Below the pieces are notes generated by a model. The model saw only the letters and a program-made list of their open reading frames with translations. It was not told where the DNA came from and made no database searches. Of a DNA stretch of 64,000 nt, positions 34,568-43,003 are shown in pieces. Origin of the DNA: Acidobacteriota bacterium (lineage in GTDB: Bacteria; Acidobacteriota; Vicinamibacteria; Vicinamibacterales; Fen-181); the NCBI GenBank assembly GCA_003170135.1, contig PMZR01000006.1, positions 1-64,000 on the forward strand, written 5' to 3'. Each line of letters opens with the position of its first letter. The first letter of the stretch is position 1. The position numbers and the translations under genes were made by a program.

Positions 34568-36679
34568 ATGACCGCCGCGGAGGAGTTCCTCGCGACACCG
34601 TTGCAGTTCCTGAAGGGCGTCGGTCCACGGCGCGCGGCGGACCTGCGCCGCGCGGGCCTTGCTACCGTCGAGGATCTGCTCTACCGCTTTCCGTTCCGCT
34701 ACGAAGATCGCGCGCACTTCGCATCGATTGCCTCGCTCAGGCTCGGGCAGGATCCCCGCGCGATTATCGGCGAGATCGTCGAGACGAACGTGCGCTGGAC
34801 CGGGCGCCGGGGATTCAAGATCTTCGAGGCGCTGGTGCGCGATCCATCCGGGAGCGTGCTCGCCTGCTGGCCGAACCAGGTGTACCTAAACGACAAGCTG
34901 ACGCGCGGCCAACGCGTCGTGCTCTACGGGAAACTCGAGTTCCGCCGACCGGGCGGCTTGCAGCTCAGTAATGCCGACTACGAGATCCTGGGTGAGGAGG
35001 ACGAGGCCGGCGCCGCGGAGCGATTGCACACGGGGCGCATCGTCCCGGTCTACGAGAAGATCGGGTCGGTGTGGCCGAAGTTCCAGCGTTCGCTCGTGCA
35101 GCAGGCGCTCGAACGGCTGCCGGCGGATCTGGACGACCCGCTGCCACTGCTCCTGCGCGAGCGGCTCGCTCTTTTGCCGCGGCGCGAAGCATTCGAACAG
35201 GTGCACTTCCCACCCGAGGGGGCGGCGCTCGACCTGTTGCAGGCCTTCCGCACGCCCGCGCAGGTGCGCCTCATCTTCGAAGAGTTCTTCCTTTTTCAGA
35301 TCGGTCTGCTGCTGCGCAAGCGCGACGCCGATGCGGAGCGCAAGCCGTTCGTCCTGGTCACGAACCAGAAAATCCGCGAGTCGGCCCGACGCGTGCTGCC
35401 GTTCAGGCTCACGCGAGCGCAGCGCGAGGCGCTCGGCCAGATTGTCGCGGACATGAAGAACCCGCACGCCATGAACCGGTTGCTGCAGGGCGACGTCGGC
35501 TCGGGAAAAACGATCGTCGCGCTGCTCGCCGCGGTCGTCGCGATGGAGAACGGCCTGCAGGTGGCCTTCATGGCGCCCACCGAGATCCTGGCCGAGCAGC
35601 ACTTCCTGAACATCCAGCGGTTGCTCGTCGCCTCGCGCTTCAGGGTGGCGCTGCTCACCGGCGCCACGCCCGCCACCGCCCGGCGCGACCTCGTCGGCGA
35701 TCTCGCGGCGGGGCGGGTGCACCTGGTCGTCGGCACGCATGCGCTCGTGCAGGAGGGGGTGGAGTTCGCGCGGCTCGGCCTGGTCGTGATCGACGAGCAG
35801 CATCGCTTCGGCGTGATCCAGCGTGCGACGCTGCGCGCGAAAGGACTGCACCCGGACGTCCTGGTGATGACGGCGACGCCCATCCCGCGGACCCTCGCGC
35901 TCACGGTGCACGGCGATCTCGACGTCTCGGTGATCGGCGAACTGCCGCCGGGCCGGCAGCCGATCGTGACCGTGGCGAAACCCGAATCGCGCCGGGCCGA
36001 GATCTACGAGTTTCTCCGCGCGCAGGTCGAGGCGGGCCGGCAGGCGTATGTCATCTACCCGCTCATCGAGGAGTCGGCCAAGATCGACCTCAAAGCGGCC
36101 ACCGAGATGGCCGATCACCTCGCCCGCGACATTTTCCCGGCGTTCCGCGTCGCGCTGCTGCACGGCCGCATGAAGCAGGACGCCAAGGACCGTGTGATGC
36201 GCGCCTTCGCGGACGGGACGGTCGACATCATCGTCTCCACGACGGTCGTGGAGGTCGGCATCGACGTGGCGAACGCCACGGTGATGCTGGTCGAGCACGC
36301 GGAACGGTTCGGGCTGTCGCAGCTTCACCAGCTACGCGGTCGCGTGGGCCGCGGCCGCCACCAGTCGTCCTGTATCCTGCTGTACCAGTCACCGCTCTCC
36401 GACGATGCGAGGCGCCGCCTCGAGGCGCTGGTCGAGACATGCGACGGCTTCGTGATCGCCGAACGGGATCTGCAGATGCGCGGGCCCGGCGATTTCGTGG
36501 GGACGCGCCAGAGCGGTGTGCCCACGCTGCGCGTCGGTGACCTGGTTCGCGACCAGGCGCTGATGGAAGACGCCCGGCGCGAGGCCGAAGCGTTTCTCGC
36601 CGGCGAGCCCGAAGCCCGACTGGTCGGCCTGGTCCGCGGCACCTGGGCCGCGCGCTTCGGGCTGGCGGAGGTGGGGTAG
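34568..36679 (+). CDS. recG: ATP-dependent DNA helicase RecG
   Basis: 703 aa branch-migration helicase. The N-terminal wedge/OB domain shows 'LQFLKGVGPRRAADLRRAG' and 'YRFPFRYEDR'. Helicase motifs follow in order: 'LLQGDVGSGKTIVALLA' (I), 'APTEILAEQH' (Ia), 'VIDEQHRFGV' (II), 'MTATPIPRTLALT' (III) and 'LLHGRMKQDAKDRVM' (IV). 'HQLRGRVGRGRHQSSCIL' is motif VI. ATG 34568 gives the family N-terminus; the track start adds 10 residues. The recG-rsmD gap is filled by heptamer array E. Confidence 0.95.
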   Translation: MTAAEEFLATPLQFLKGVGPRRAADLRRAGLATVEDLLYRFPFRYEDRAHFASIASLRLGQDPRAIIGEIVETNVRWTGRRGFKIFEALVRDPSGSVLACWPNQVYLNDKLTRGQRVVLYGKLEFRRPGGLQLSNADYEILGEEDEAGAAERLHTGRIVPVYEKIGSVWPKFQRSLVQQALERLPADLDDPLPLLLRERLALLPRREAFEQVHFPPEGAALDLLQAFRTPAQVRLIFEEFFLFQIGLLLRKRDADAERKPFVLVTNQKIRESARRVLPFRLTRAQREALGQIVADMKNPHAMNRLLQGDVGSGKTIVALLAAVVAMENGLQVAFMAPTEILAEQHFLNIQRLLVASRFRVALLTGATPATARRDLVGDLAAGRVHLVVGTHALVQEGVEFARLGLVVIDEQHRFGVIQRATLRAKGLHPDVLVMTATPIPRTLALTVHGDLDVSVIGELPPGRQPIVTVAKPESRRAEIYEFLRAQVEAGRQAYVIYPLIEESAKIDLKAATEMADHLARDIFPAFRVALLHGRMKQDAKDRVMRAFADGTVDIIVSTTVVEVGIDVANATVMLVEHAERFGLSQLHQLRGRVGRGRHQSSCILLYQSPLSDDARRRLEALVETCDGFVIAERDLQMRGPGDFVGTRQSGVPTLRVGDLVRDQALMEDARREAEAFLAGEPEARLVGLVRGTWAARFGLAEVG

Positions 36680-36695
36680 GAGGAGGACGGGGAAG

Positions 36696-36821
36696 ACGTG
36701 CGGGGTGCGAAGTGCGTGATGCGGGGTGCCGTAGTACGCAGTGCGCACCTCGCACGCGGCACGTAGCACCGCACTTCGCACGTCGCACCGCACTTCGCAC
36801 GTCGCACCTCGCACGTAGCAC
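36696..36821 (+). repeat. Heptamer array E, 18 units with inverted halves
   Basis: Exactly 126 bp (18 x 7) in phase. The first units read NNNTGCG (ACGTGCG, GGGTGCG, AAGTGCG, TGATGCG), then switch to the reverse-complement type (GCACCTC, GCACGCG, GCACGTA). GCACCGCACTTCGCACGTC recurs 21 bp (three units) apart. The two halves can pair as a long imperfect hairpin. It lies between the recG stop and the rsmD ATG and leaves only 9 bp before rsmD. Confidence 0.88.
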
Positions 36822-36830
36822 TTTCTTGCC

Positions 36831-37397
36831 ATGCGCATCATTGCCGGCCGCTACAAAGGTCGCCCGCTCGCCTCGCCCCGCTGGCCGGGGCTGCGTCCAA
36901 CCTCCGACAAGCTGCGCGAGACCCTCTTCAACATCCTCGCGCCGCGCATCGCCGGCGCGCGGGTGCTGGATGGCTTCGCCGGAACCGGGGCGCTGGGAAT
37001 CGAAGCCCTGAGCCGCGGCGCGGCCCATGTCACGTTCGTGGATCGGGACCGGCGCGCGATGGCGCTGACCGCCACGAACCTCAGCCGGTGCGGTATCACG
37101 GACGGCTATGCTATGATTCGCGGCTGTATCGAGACCATCGCACGCGCGGTCGCCACCCGGCAATTCGACTTGATCCTGCTCGATCCGCCGTACGATGAAG
37201 CGGACCTCCGGACGACGATCCAGGCCGTCGGAGGGCGCCTCGCCGAGGGGGGGCTCCTCGTGCTGGAACGCGCGCGGCGCCGTTCGCCACCCGACTCGGC
37301 CGGCGACCTGGTTCGTGTGCGGGACGTGTTGTCCGGCGACAGTGCACTGACTTTCTATTCGCGCGGGGACCGTGGTGGGGAGAGTGACGAGGCCTGA
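36831..37397 (+). CDS. rsmD: 16S rRNA (guanine966-N2)-methyltransferase RsmD
   Basis: 188 aa. 'RIIAGRYKGRPL' at the N-terminus, 'RPTSDKLRETLFNIL', the SAM loop 'VLDGFAGTGALGIEALSRGA' and the catalytic 'LLDPPYD' are all present. It methylates G966 of 16S rRNA. The last residues after 'LTFYSRG' look unstructured. The 3' end is followed directly by coaD, the common rsmD-coaD pair. ATG 36831 has little upstream room because of array E. Confidence 0.93.
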   Translation: MRIIAGRYKGRPLASPRWPGLRPTSDKLRETLFNILAPRIAGARVLDGFAGTGALGIEALSRGAAHVTFVDRDRRAMALTATNLSRCGITDGYAMIRGCIETIARAVATRQFDLILLDPPYDEADLRTTIQAVGGRLAEGGLLVLERARRRSPPDSAGDLVRVRDVLSGDSALTFYSRGDRGGESDEA

Positions 37398-37398
37398 T

Positions 37399-37917
37399 GT
37401 GCGTGCCGACGACCAGGAGCCTGGCCCCTGCCCGGAGCGCGTGGCGGTCTATCCGGGCTCGTTCGATCCCCTCACCAACGGGCACGTCGACATCATCGAG
37501 CGTGGCGCCCGGCTGTTCGATCGCATCATCGTCGCCGTGCTCGTGAACTCCGACAAGCGGCCCCTGTTCTCGGTGGACGAGCGGGTGGAGACGGCGCGCG
37601 AGGTGTTTCGGAACCGGCCCAAGGTCGAAGTCGACGCGTTCGAAGGCCTGTTGATCGATTTCGCGCGCCAGCGCAAGGCGTCGGCGATCGTGCGCGGCCT
37701 GCGGGCCGTGTCGGACTTCGAGTTCGAGTTCCAGATGGCGCTGATGAACCGGCGTCTGGCGCCCGACATCGAGACGGTGTTCATGATGCCGGCTGAAGCC
37801 TACACCTACATCAGCTCCCGCCTGGTGCGCGAGGTGTACGCGCTTGGCGGCGCGGTGCAGGGCCTGGTGCCCGAGGCGGTGGAAGCGCGGTTGGGCCGAA
37901 AATTCGCCCGCGGCTGA
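37399..37917 (+). CDS. coaD: Phosphopantetheine adenylyltransferase
   Basis: About 172 aa. It makes dephospho-CoA from ATP and 4'-phosphopantetheine. 'AVYPGSFDPLTNGHVDII' contains the T-x-G-H nucleotide motif. 'AIVRGLRAVSDFEFEFQMALMN' and 'ISSRLVREV' complete the site. Possible starts are GTG 37372, 37399 and 37441. I chose 37399 for the GAGG six bases upstream and its contact with the rsmD stop. GTG 37441 would give the typical 158 aa. Confidence 0.93.
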   Translation: MRADDQEPGPCPERVAVYPGSFDPLTNGHVDIIERGARLFDRIIVAVLVNSDKRPLFSVDERVETAREVFRNRPKVEVDAFEGLLIDFARQRKASAIVRGLRAVSDFEFEFQMALMNRRLAPDIETVFMMPAEAYTYISSRLVREVYALGGAVQGLVPEAVEARLGRKFARG

Positions 37918-37922
37918 TCGAC

Positions 37923-37967
37923 CATGACGGGGGCGGAAGGCGGCGGCGCATGCGTCATGCTTCCGCC
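37923..37967 (+). promoter_or_regulatory. Interleaved inverted repeats (pseudoknot-like) before the aminotransferase gene
   Basis: CATGACG (37923-37929) pairs with CGTCATG (37953-37959), and GGCGGAAG (37932-37939) pairs with CTTCCGCC (37960-37967). The order a-b-a'-b' is that of an H-type pseudoknot or of two mutually exclusive hairpins. It ends 32 nt before the aminotransferase ATG. No known riboswitch consensus was recognised. Confidence 0.35.
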
Positions 37968-37999
37968 TGGCAGCGGAGCGTTCACATGAGGAGCACGGT

Positions 38000-39232
38000 A
38001 TGAGCGTCAGTCAGCTTGCGAGGGCCATTGCCACGTCGCCCACGATGAAGCTCAACGAGGAAGCGCGGTTGCTGCGTGAGCGGGGCGAGCCCGTCATCCA
38101 CCTGGGCATCGGCGAGCCCAAGAACAAGGCGCCGATTCCCGCCATCCTTGGCGCGGCGGCCAAGCTCCAGACGGGCGACGTCAAGTATTCGCCCAGCGAC
38201 GGGACGCCGTCGCTCAAGAAAGCCATCATCCGCTACACGGAAGAGAACTACGACCGCATCGTGGGCCCGGAGAACGTCATCGTGTCGTCGGGCGCCAAGC
38301 AGTCGATCTTCAACCTGCTCTACGCGATTCTCAACCCGCAGGACGAAGTCATCATCCTCGCGCCGTACTGGGTCAGCTACCCGGAAATGGTGAAGATGGT
38401 CTACGGCGTGCCGGTGATCGTCACGCCCGAGGACGGGTCGTTCTACCCGCGCATGGCCGACATCGAGAGCGCCGTCACCAGCTACACGAAGGCCATCATC
38501 ATCAACAGCCCGAACAACCCGTCGGGCGTCATCTTCCCGGACGAGTTCATCGCCCAGATCGTGGAGTTCTGCGAACGCAAGAACATCTACTGCATCATGG
38601 ACGACATCTATCACAAGCTGGTGTTCGACGGCCGCAAGCCGCCGTCGTGCTTCCAGTTCACCAAGAGGAGCCCGGAAACCACCAAGATCATCGCGATCAA
38701 CGGCATCGCGAAGCTGTACGGCATGACCGGGTTCCGCATCGGGTGGGCGATTGCGCCGCGCGAGCTCGTCGAGATCATGACGAACATCCAGGGGCAGACG
38801 ACCTCCTGCGCCTCGGTGCTGCTGCAGGCGGCGGCCGAGGGCGCGCTGCTCGGCATCCAGAGCATCGTCGAGAACCTGCGGCTGCACTGCCAGAACAACC
38901 GCGACATCGTGATGGCCGAGTTGAGCACGATGCCGGGAGTGAAGTGCACGAAGCCCCAGGGCACCTTCTACTGCCTGCCCGACTTCCGTGCCTACCTGCA
39001 CCCCGCGGTCGCGACCAATTCGGTGCAGCTGTCCGAGTTCCTGCTGAAGAAGGCGATGGTGGTGACGGTGCCGGGCAAGGAATTCGGCTTCGAAGGGCAC
39101 CTGCGCCTGAGCTATGCGGGCGGCGTGAAAGATCTGCAGGAAGGCATCGCGCGCATCAAGTGGGCGATCGACCCCACCTCCCCGAACGACATCTTCATCG
39201 GTGACAAGAAACTTCTTAGGGATTGGCTATGA
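38000..39232 (+). CDS. Class I/II aminotransferase, aspartate aminotransferase type
   Basis: 410 aa PLP enzyme of the Ib aspartate/prephenate aminotransferase group. 'INSPNNPSG' and 'DDIYHKLVFDG' are conserved. The PLP lysine is in 'NGIAKLYGMTGFRIGW', where Ala replaces the usual Ser before the Lys. 'FRIGW' and a late Arg in 'LRLSYA' bind carboxylates. The stop overlaps the pckA start (ATGA). Both enzymes handle oxaloacetate, so aspartate and PEP are probably made or used together. Some Ib enzymes also accept prephenate; this cannot be judged here. Confidence 0.9.
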   Translation: MSVSQLARAIATSPTMKLNEEARLLRERGEPVIHLGIGEPKNKAPIPAILGAAAKLQTGDVKYSPSDGTPSLKKAIIRYTEENYDRIVGPENVIVSSGAKQSIFNLLYAILNPQDEVIILAPYWVSYPEMVKMVYGVPVIVTPEDGSFYPRMADIESAVTSYTKAIIINSPNNPSGVIFPDEFIAQIVEFCERKNIYCIMDDIYHKLVFDGRKPPSCFQFTKRSPETTKIIAINGIAKLYGMTGFRIGWAIAPRELVEIMTNIQGQTTSCASVLLQAAAEGALLGIQSIVENLRLHCQNNRDIVMAELSTMPGVKCTKPQGTFYCLPDFRAYLHPAVATNSVQLSEFLLKKAMVVTVPGKEFGFEGHLRLSYAGGVKDLQEGIARIKWAIDPTSPNDIFIGDKKLLRDWL

Positions 39233-40908
39233 GCAACAACATCCTGGATATCAAAACGCCCGCACAAGCCCAGGCGGCGGCGCTCAAGAGTGACTACGGG
39301 CTCGAGAATCTGGGGTTGTCCAACCTGAACCAGGTGTACTGGAATCTCCCCACGGAGGCCCTCTACGAAGAGGCGGTCTTCCGGCGCGAGGGCAAGATCT
39401 CCAGGGATGGCCCGATGCTGGTGACGACGGGCAAGCACACGGGCCGGTCGGCGAACGACAAGTTCGTCGTCCGCGAGCCGTCCACCGAGAACCACATCTG
39501 GTGGGGGCAGTACAACCGGCCGTTCAGTCCCGACAAGTTCGACGAGTTGTACCACCGGCTGCAGGGCTACCTGCAGGGGCGCGACATCTTCGTGCAGGAC
39601 TGCTATGTCGGGGCCGATCCCGACTACCGGATGCCGGTGCGCATCATCACCGAGTTAGCCTGGCACTCGATGTTCGCCCGGAACATGTTCATCGTGCCGG
39701 AGACGAACGAAGAGGCCCGCCGCATGACGCCCGAGTTCACCGTCATCGCGGTGCCGGGCTTCCAGGCGCTGCAGCAGATCGACCAGACGAACTCGCCGAC
39801 CTTCATCCTGCTGAATTTCGCGCAGCGCGTCTGCGTCATCGGCGCCACGCAATACGGCGGCGAAATCAAGAAGGCGATCTTCACCGTCATGAACTACCTC
39901 ATGCCGCTGCAGGGCGTGATGTCGATGCACTGCTCGGCCAACGTCGGCAAGGAAGGGGACGCGGCGCTCTTCTTCGGCCTGTCGGGCACGGGCAAGACGA
40001 CGCTGTCGGCCGATCCGAACCGCGGACTGATCGGCGACGACGAGCACGGGTGGAGCGACAACGGGGTGTTCAACTACGAAGGCGGCTGCTACGCGAAGGT
40101 CATCAGTTTGTCGCCGACCGCCGAGCCGGAAATCTTTGCGTGCACGAAACGGTTCGGCACCATCCTCGAGAACGTGCCGCTCGATCCCGTCAGCCGCATG
40201 ATCGATCTCGACGACGACCGCATCGAGAACACGCGGGCGTCGTATCCGCTCACCTTCATCGCCAACGCGGTGCCGGAAAAGCGCGGCGGGCACCCGAAGA
40301 ACATCGTGCTGCTCACCTGCGATGCGTCCGGCGTCATGCCGCCCATCGCCCGTCTCACGCCCGAGCAGACGATGTACCAGTTCATCTCGGGCTACACGGC
40401 CAAGATCGCCGGCACCGAGGTCGGACTGGGCGACGAGCCGGAGATCACGTTCAGTGCCTGCTTCGGCGGGCCGTTCATGGTGCATCACCCGTCGTACTAT
40501 GCGGACCTGCTCACCAAGAAGATGCTGCGCTACGGGGCGCGGTGCTGGTTGCTCAACACCGGCTGGGTGGGCGGCCGCTACGGCGTCGGCAAACGCATCA
40601 GCATCCGCTACACGAGGGCGATCCTGAACGCGGCGCTCCAGGGCGAACTCGAGAACGTCGAGTACTACGCGGACCCGGTGTTCGGCTTCAAGGTGCCGAA
40701 GACCTGTCCCGGGGTGCCCGACGGCGTGATGAACCCGGCGAGCTCATGGCCGGATCTCCACGTCTACATGCAGCAGTACCAGGCGCTCGCGTCGCGCTTC
40801 ATCGACAACTTCAAGAAGTTCGAGGCGGGAACGCCGCCCGAGGTCATCGCCGCCGGGCCGCGGATCGACCCGAGCGTCAGCGATCGGCCGAACTGGGCGA
40901 AGACGTAG
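39229..40908 (+). CDS. pckA: Phosphoenolpyruvate carboxykinase (ATP)
   Basis: 559 aa. It converts oxaloacetate and ATP to PEP and CO2. 'FGLSGTGKTTLSADP' is the kinase-1a P-loop, 'IGDDEHGWSDNGVFNYEGGCYAK' spans the metal-binding site, and 'NTGWVGGRYGVGKR' binds nucleotide. ATG 39229 overlaps the aminotransferase stop and has AGGGATTGG upstream; the track's TTG 39223 is unlikely. It is slightly longer than E. coli PckA at both ends. Array F follows directly after its stop. Confidence 0.95.
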   Translation: MSNNILDIKTPAQAQAAALKSDYGLENLGLSNLNQVYWNLPTEALYEEAVFRREGKISRDGPMLVTTGKHTGRSANDKFVVREPSTENHIWWGQYNRPFSPDKFDELYHRLQGYLQGRDIFVQDCYVGADPDYRMPVRIITELAWHSMFARNMFIVPETNEEARRMTPEFTVIAVPGFQALQQIDQTNSPTFILLNFAQRVCVIGATQYGGEIKKAIFTVMNYLMPLQGVMSMHCSANVGKEGDAALFFGLSGTGKTTLSADPNRGLIGDDEHGWSDNGVFNYEGGCYAKVISLSPTAEPEIFACTKRFGTILENVPLDPVSRMIDLDDDRIENTRASYPLTFIANAVPEKRGGHPKNIVLLTCDASGVMPPIARLTPEQTMYQFISGYTAKIAGTEVGLGDEPEITFSACFGGPFMVHHPSYYADLLTKKMLRYGARCWLLNTGWVGGRYGVGKRISIRYTRAILNAALQGELENVEYYADPVFGFKVPKTCPGVPDGVMNPASSWPDLHVYMQQYQALASRFIDNFKKFEAGTPPEVIAAGPRIDPSVSDRPNWAKT

Positions 40909-40917
40909 GGCAGGCAT

Positions 40918-41008
40918 GTCGAATCTGGAATGTGGAATGTAGGGACGGGCCCCGACATTCCGCATTCCACGTCGACATCCCATTCGACATTCGATGTTCC
41001 ATATTCCA
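40918..41008 (+). repeat. Heptamer array F, 13 units with inverted halves
   Basis: In exact 7-bp phase: GTCGAAT, CTGGAAT, GTGGAAT ... then CGACATT, CCGCATT ... CATTCGA, CATTCGA, TGTTCCA, TATTCCA. TGGAATGTGGAATGT (40926-40940) can pair with ACATTCCGCATTCCA (40955-40969) over 15 positions with one wobble, giving a strong hairpin 18 bp after the pckA stop. It ends 20 bp before the glcD start. Confidence 0.88.
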
Positions 41009-41028
41009 CGCTGACAGCACCACCTTCC

Positions 41029-42414
41029 GTGATTCCCCCTGATTTCCGCCAGTCCGTCGTCGACATCGTCGGCGCGGCATTCGTCAGAGACGATGCCGGC
41101 GCCCTCGAGCTGTACGGGGCCGATGCGCTCAAGCGCGGCCATCCGCCCGACCTCGTGGCGCTGCCGGCCACGACGGCGCACGTCTCGGCGCTTGCCCGCC
41201 TGTGCGATTACCATCGCGCGCCGCTCGTCGTGCGCGGCGGCGGCACGGGCTACACGGGCGGCTCCGTCCCGGTGCATCGCGGCCTGCTCGTCTCGATGGA
41301 ACGGATGAACCGTATCGTCGAGATCGACACCCACAACCTGCTCGCCGTGGTGGAACCAAACGTCATCACCGGCGATCTGCAGGACGCGGTCGAACGCGTG
41401 GGGTTGTTCTACCCGCCTGATCCGGCAAGCCTTCGCGAATCCGTCATCGGGGGCAACGTCGCGGAGTGCGCCGGCGGACCGCGTGCGTTCAAGTACGGGA
41501 CGACGCGCCGCTACGTGCTGGCGCTCGAAGCGGTGCTGCCCACCGGGGAGGTCGTCCGGACCGGTTCGAAGGCGGTCAAGAACGTCGTCGGGTACGATCT
41601 GACTCAGCTGCTCGTGGGCTCCGAAGGCACGCTCGCCATCATCACGCAGATCGTACTGCGACTGGTGCCGCTGCCGCCCGTGCAGTCCACGCTGCGCGCG
41701 ACGTTTTGCGACGTGCGCGACGCGGTGGCGGCGGTGGACGGCCTGCTGCGCGCCCGCGTCGTGCCGGCCACGCTCGAACTGGTGGACCGTGATTGCCTGG
41801 AGGCCGTCGCGCGGTACCTCGGCGCATCTCTTGCACCGGAGGGCACGGGCGCGGTCCTGCTCCTCGAAGTGGATGGGTTGCGCGAGGCGGTGGTCGAGGA
41901 ATCGCGGCGGGTGGAGGAGGCGTGTCGGGCCGCCGGCGCCACCGAAATCCTGCGGGCGGCGAGCGCCGGGGAACGTGAAGCGCTGTGGCGCGTGCGGCGC
42001 GAGATCTCCCCGTCGCTGAAAGTGATCTCGCCGGCGCGACTGAATCACGACCTGGTCGTTCCGCGCGGCCGCGTGCCCGAGCTGTTCGATCTGATCGAGC
42101 GGGCGCGTCGCGAGTTCCGCCTGCGCATCGCCTGCTTCGGCCACGCGGGCGACGGCAACATTCACGTCAATATCATGGTGAGAGCCGAGGAGCCGGGCGA
42201 GATCGAGCGGGCGCACGAGGCCGAGCGCAGGCTGTTCGAAGGTGTCGTGGCGCTCGAGGGCTCGATCAGCGGCGAGCACGGCATCGGCTTTGCGAAGGCG
42301 AAGTACCTGTCGATCGAGCTGTCGCCGGCGACGATCGCGCTGATGAAACGGGTCAAGCAGGCGTTCGATCCGCACGGAATTCTGAACCCCGGGAAGATAT
42401 TCCCGGAGGACTAG
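41029..42414 (+). CDS. glcD: FAD-linked oxidase, glycolate oxidase subunit GlcD family
   Basis: About 461 aa. The FAD-binding PCMH fold is marked by 'VVRGGGTGYTGGSVP', 'VVEPNVITGDLQ' and 'GGNVAECAGGPRAFKYG'. The C-terminal FAD-oxidase domain shows 'CFGHAGDGNIHVNIM' and 'SGEHGIG'. GlcD-type enzymes oxidise glycolate, D-lactate or other 2-hydroxy acids and usually work with GlcE/GlcF. Neither is here. The track start lies inside array F; GTG 41029 after the repeat gives the proper N-terminus. Confidence 0.9.
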   Translation: MIPPDFRQSVVDIVGAAFVRDDAGALELYGADALKRGHPPDLVALPATTAHVSALARLCDYHRAPLVVRGGGTGYTGGSVPVHRGLLVSMERMNRIVEIDTHNLLAVVEPNVITGDLQDAVERVGLFYPPDPASLRESVIGGNVAECAGGPRAFKYGTTRRYVLALEAVLPTGEVVRTGSKAVKNVVGYDLTQLLVGSEGTLAIITQIVLRLVPLPPVQSTLRATFCDVRDAVAAVDGLLRARVVPATLELVDRDCLEAVARYLGASLAPEGTGAVLLLEVDGLREAVVEESRRVEEACRAAGATEILRAASAGEREALWRVRREISPSLKVISPARLNHDLVVPRGRVPELFDLIERARREFRLRIACFGHAGDGNIHVNIMVRAEEPGEIERAHEAERRLFEGVVALEGSISGEHGIGFAKAKYLSIELSPATIALMKRVKQAFDPHGILNPGKIFPED

Positions 42415-42427
42415 CCAAGGAGTCCAC

Positions 42428-42799
42428 GTGCCGAGGGTGGTGGCGGTGATCGGCGCCTCCTCCGATCGCTCGAAGTTCGGCAACAAGGCCGTGCGCGCGT
42501 TCCTCAATCACGGCGACGAGGTCGTGCCCATCAACCTCACCGAAGCGGAGGTTGAGGGATTGAAGGCGTACCGTTCGGTGCTCGACGTGCCCGGGCCGAT
42601 CGACATGGCCACTTTCTACGTGCCGCCGAAGGTGGGCGAAGCGGTGATCGACGAGGTGGCTCGCAAGGGAATCGGCGAAGTGTGGTTGAACCCCGGCGCC
42701 GACAGCGACGCGCTCGCGGAGCGTGCGCGGGTCCTGAATATCCGCGCGATCCGCGCCTGCAGCATTGTCGGCATCGGCGACAGCCCGAGCCGGTACTGA
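42428..42799 (+). CDS. CoA-binding domain protein (YccU-like)
   Basis: 123 aa single Rossmann-like CoA-binding domain. '[25 protein letters not shown]' forms the nucleotide loop. '[21 protein letters not shown]' and '[15 protein letters not shown]' are typical of the family. GTG 42428 has AGGAG five bases upstream and follows glcD by 13 bp, so co-transcription is likely. The biochemical role of the family is unclear. Confidence 0.88.
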   Translation: MPRVVAVIGASSDRSKFGNKAVRAFLNHGDEVVPINLTEAEVEGLKAYRSVLDVPGPIDMATFYVPPKVGEAVIDEVARKGIGEVWLNPGADSDALAERARVLNIRAIRACSIVGIGDSPSRY

Positions 42800-42811
42800 A
42801 CGACGTTGCTC

Positions 42812-42839
42812 GGAGTCTGGAGTCCGGGGTCCCGGGTCC
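42812..42839 (+). repeat. Heptamer array G (GGAGTCC-type x4)
   Basis: GGAGTCT, GGAGTCC, GGGGTCC, CGGGTCC in 7-bp phase after the CoA-binding gene. The unit is the reverse complement of arrays A and I (GGACTCC). A second direct repeat, GGGTCCCCGCCATCC, occurs at 42834 and again about 29 bp later. Confidence 0.8.
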
Positions 42840-42881
42840 CCGCCATCCAACGCGACGAAGCGGGGTCCCCGCCATCCCAAA

Positions 42882-42910
42882 TTGACACGCCCTGAACCGG
42901 CGCCTATACT
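42882..42910 (+). promoter_or_regulatory. sigma70-type promoter of rho
   Basis: TTGACA (42882-42887), a 17-bp spacer and TATACT (42905-42910): the best promoter match in the window. Transcription would start near 42917, leaving an untranslated leader of about 140 nt before rho that contains a long palindrome. Confidence 0.8.
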
Positions 42911-42960
42911 GAAGTGTCTTAGAAATTTCCCCCAGGCAGGGCCGTTCGCGGGGCCTTCTG

Positions 42961-43003
42961 CCCTTCGACGAAGCTCAGGGCACCCCGAGCGAAGTCGATG
43001 GGG
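42961..43003. repeat. Palindromic intergenic element in the rho leader
   Basis: An imperfect palindrome of about 43 bp: CCCTTCGAC / GTCGATGGG arms outside, GCTCAGGG / CCCCGAGC inside. The core CTTCGACGAAGCTCAGGG resembles, from memory, a REP-like palindrome widespread in unrelated bacterial genomes. In the transcript it would form a hairpin upstream of the rho start. Confidence 0.65.

Noticed and set aside
36696-36821. CRISPR array
   Set aside because: Units are 7 bp, contiguous, with no spacers, and there are no cas genes.
40930-41028. N-terminal 33 residues of the track's GlcD ORF
   Set aside because: They are a translation of heptamer array F (Ser/Thr/His/Pro-rich). The FAD-binding domain starts after GTG 41029.
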